The notes under the pieces are model-generated. The model made no database searches, was not told the origin of the DNA, and saw nothing but the letters and a program-made list of their open reading frames with translations. Of a stretch of DNA of 64,000 bases, positions 63,065 to 64,000 are shown one piece after another. This DNA is from Marchantia polymorpha subsp. ruderalis (taxonomy: Eukaryota > Streptophyta > Marchantiopsida > Marchantiales > Marchantiaceae). How positions within the stretch are numbered: the stretch's first letter is position 1; each line of letters opens with the position of its first letter. Made by a program: the position numbers and the translations under genes. Location of the stretch: the NCBI GenBank assembly GCA_037833965.1, contig AP031353.1, forward strand, positions 17,486,501 to 17,550,500. Reading direction: 5' to 3'.

Positions 63065-63773
63065 AGCTACCTACCGGTGACAGCTAGCAGCGAGTACCCT
63101 GAGTAAAATGAATATGGGAATGGGAGGTTACAGTCAGGTTCCTGAGCCAGATAGCAAGAAGCAGATCAATTAACGGAGTTGCAGCGGCGGCGAGCAAAGC
63201 ACGTAATTATTTTCATTTGACTGAAGACAAGCACGTGTCACTTTTGCAGCTTTAAACAGAAAAACTGGACCTAGAAATATTTTGCGCCTAGAGTTAGGTC
63301 GGGTAACTATGTCGGGTCCATTCTCGTATGTGCAGACATCGGATATGCATTCGAATGATGCCGTGGTAATTGCGCGTGCATGCACGCTTCCACGATGCAC
63401 GAAGTATTGTTTGATCACCTGACGTTGTGTGTACTTGGCGAGCTGTAAAATTGAGGGCTCGACCTTCCTAACTACACCCTTCCTTCACATACCGTGTGCA
63501 GGGCCGGGACAAAAGCTAGGCTTTCCGCAAAACTCCTGATGGGAAAGCTTCGGACCTAGTCCAACGATTAAGTCAGTCTGATTCTCATTCCCCTTCCCAT
63601 ACCTGTGCAGGATGGGTTTGTGCAACGTGAACAGTGGTCATATTCCAGCAGTAGAGAGAGAGAGGGGGCGGGGGTTTTGTTTGTTTAAATAAATAAACAA
63701 CAAATAAAGCAATAGTTTCTATCACGAACAGGTTCCGGCCCGAACGGATCAAACCCCCGGCTTTCACCGCCTT

Positions 63774-63998
63774 ATGGGTGATAAGATGTTCTTGTCCTCA
63801 TTGACCGAGTTTGAGGCGGTTCTGCGAGACCGAGGTAATCAGGGCACGATGGTAGGAACTGCAGTGCTACGCGGAAAAAGGATCGGTGATTCTGGCTGCT
63901 TCTTAAACTTCCATGTTGGCTGGTGGAAGCCTTATATTGTCGACTGGAAAGTGAGTTATGACATTCTACAGTCGATCCATCCTAGGCCTAGTGCCTAG
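63774..63998 (+). CDS. Hypothetical open frame near the window edge
   Basis: A 74-codon plus-strand frame begins MGDKMFLSSLTEFEAVLRDR and later has FLNFHVGWWKPYIVDW. Composition is protein-like, but I know no family match. It ends in a stop 2 bp before the window edge. It may be one exon of a gene that continues outside, or chance. Confidence 0.2.
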   Translation: MGDKMFLSSLTEFEAVLRDRGNQGTMVGTAVLRGKRIGDSGCFLNFHVGWWKPYIVDWKVSYDILQSIHPRPSA

Positions 63999-64000
63999 TG

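Overview
This is a plant nuclear window with four protein genes that can be read exon by exon and named, and a fifth that reads almost completely but belongs to no family I recognise. Between them lie mobile-element remains and AT-rich DNA. The named genes are a chloroplast DnaJ-8-type J-domain protein, the mitochondrial coenzyme Q-binding protein COQ10, the ribosome biogenesis factor RRP36 and the 20S proteasome subunit alpha-2 (PAB). All have short GT-AG (occasionally GC-AG) introns. The chloroplast J protein shows a plant. Short introns, GC-richer gene islands inside very AT-rich repeat DNA, and a two-EF-hand coiled-coil gene that could serve a motile cell suggest a non-seed plant, most likely a moss or other bryophyte. 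That last step is inference; no ribosomal or organelle marker is present.

Layout. 1-4.7 kb: AT-rich, no gene, with a run of hairpins at 0.2-0.35 kb. 4.7-6.8 kb: an LTR-retrotransposon fossil with a gag-like remnant and a second run of hairpins. 7.4-9.2 kb: a 59-bp tandem repeat, then the 3' part of a LINE ending in an A-run. 9.2-16 kb: unassigned DNA with a GC-richer block. 16.0-16.85 kb: DNAJ8 (+). 17-20 kb: unassigned. 20.3-22.2 kb: MULE relic (-) with its 5' flank. 22.8-23.4 kb: hairpins and a 47-bp tandem repeat. 24.4-26.1 kb: COQ10 (+). 28.3-32.2 kb: EF-hand/coiled-coil gene (+). 32.9-35.0 kb: RRP36 (-), convergent with the preceding gene. 36.4-36.84 kb: LINE tail (-) and a long hairpin. 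37.7-40.4 kb: broken mobile-element ORF block (-). 42.6-45.9 kb: PAB (-). 46-57 kb: very AT-rich, holding a complete 334-bp MITE at 48.5 kb and two more decayed copies of the MULE 5' region. 57-64 kb: unassigned mixed-composition DNA with a 51-bp tandem duplication.

The identified genes are unrelated housekeeping functions (plastid protein folding, respiratory-chain quinone handling, rRNA processing, protein turnover), and nothing suggests they are co-regulated. The most unusual signal is structural. The window holds an excess of short, perfect or near-perfect inverted repeats with very small loops, two of them in closely packed series, in intergenic, transposon and intron DNA alike.
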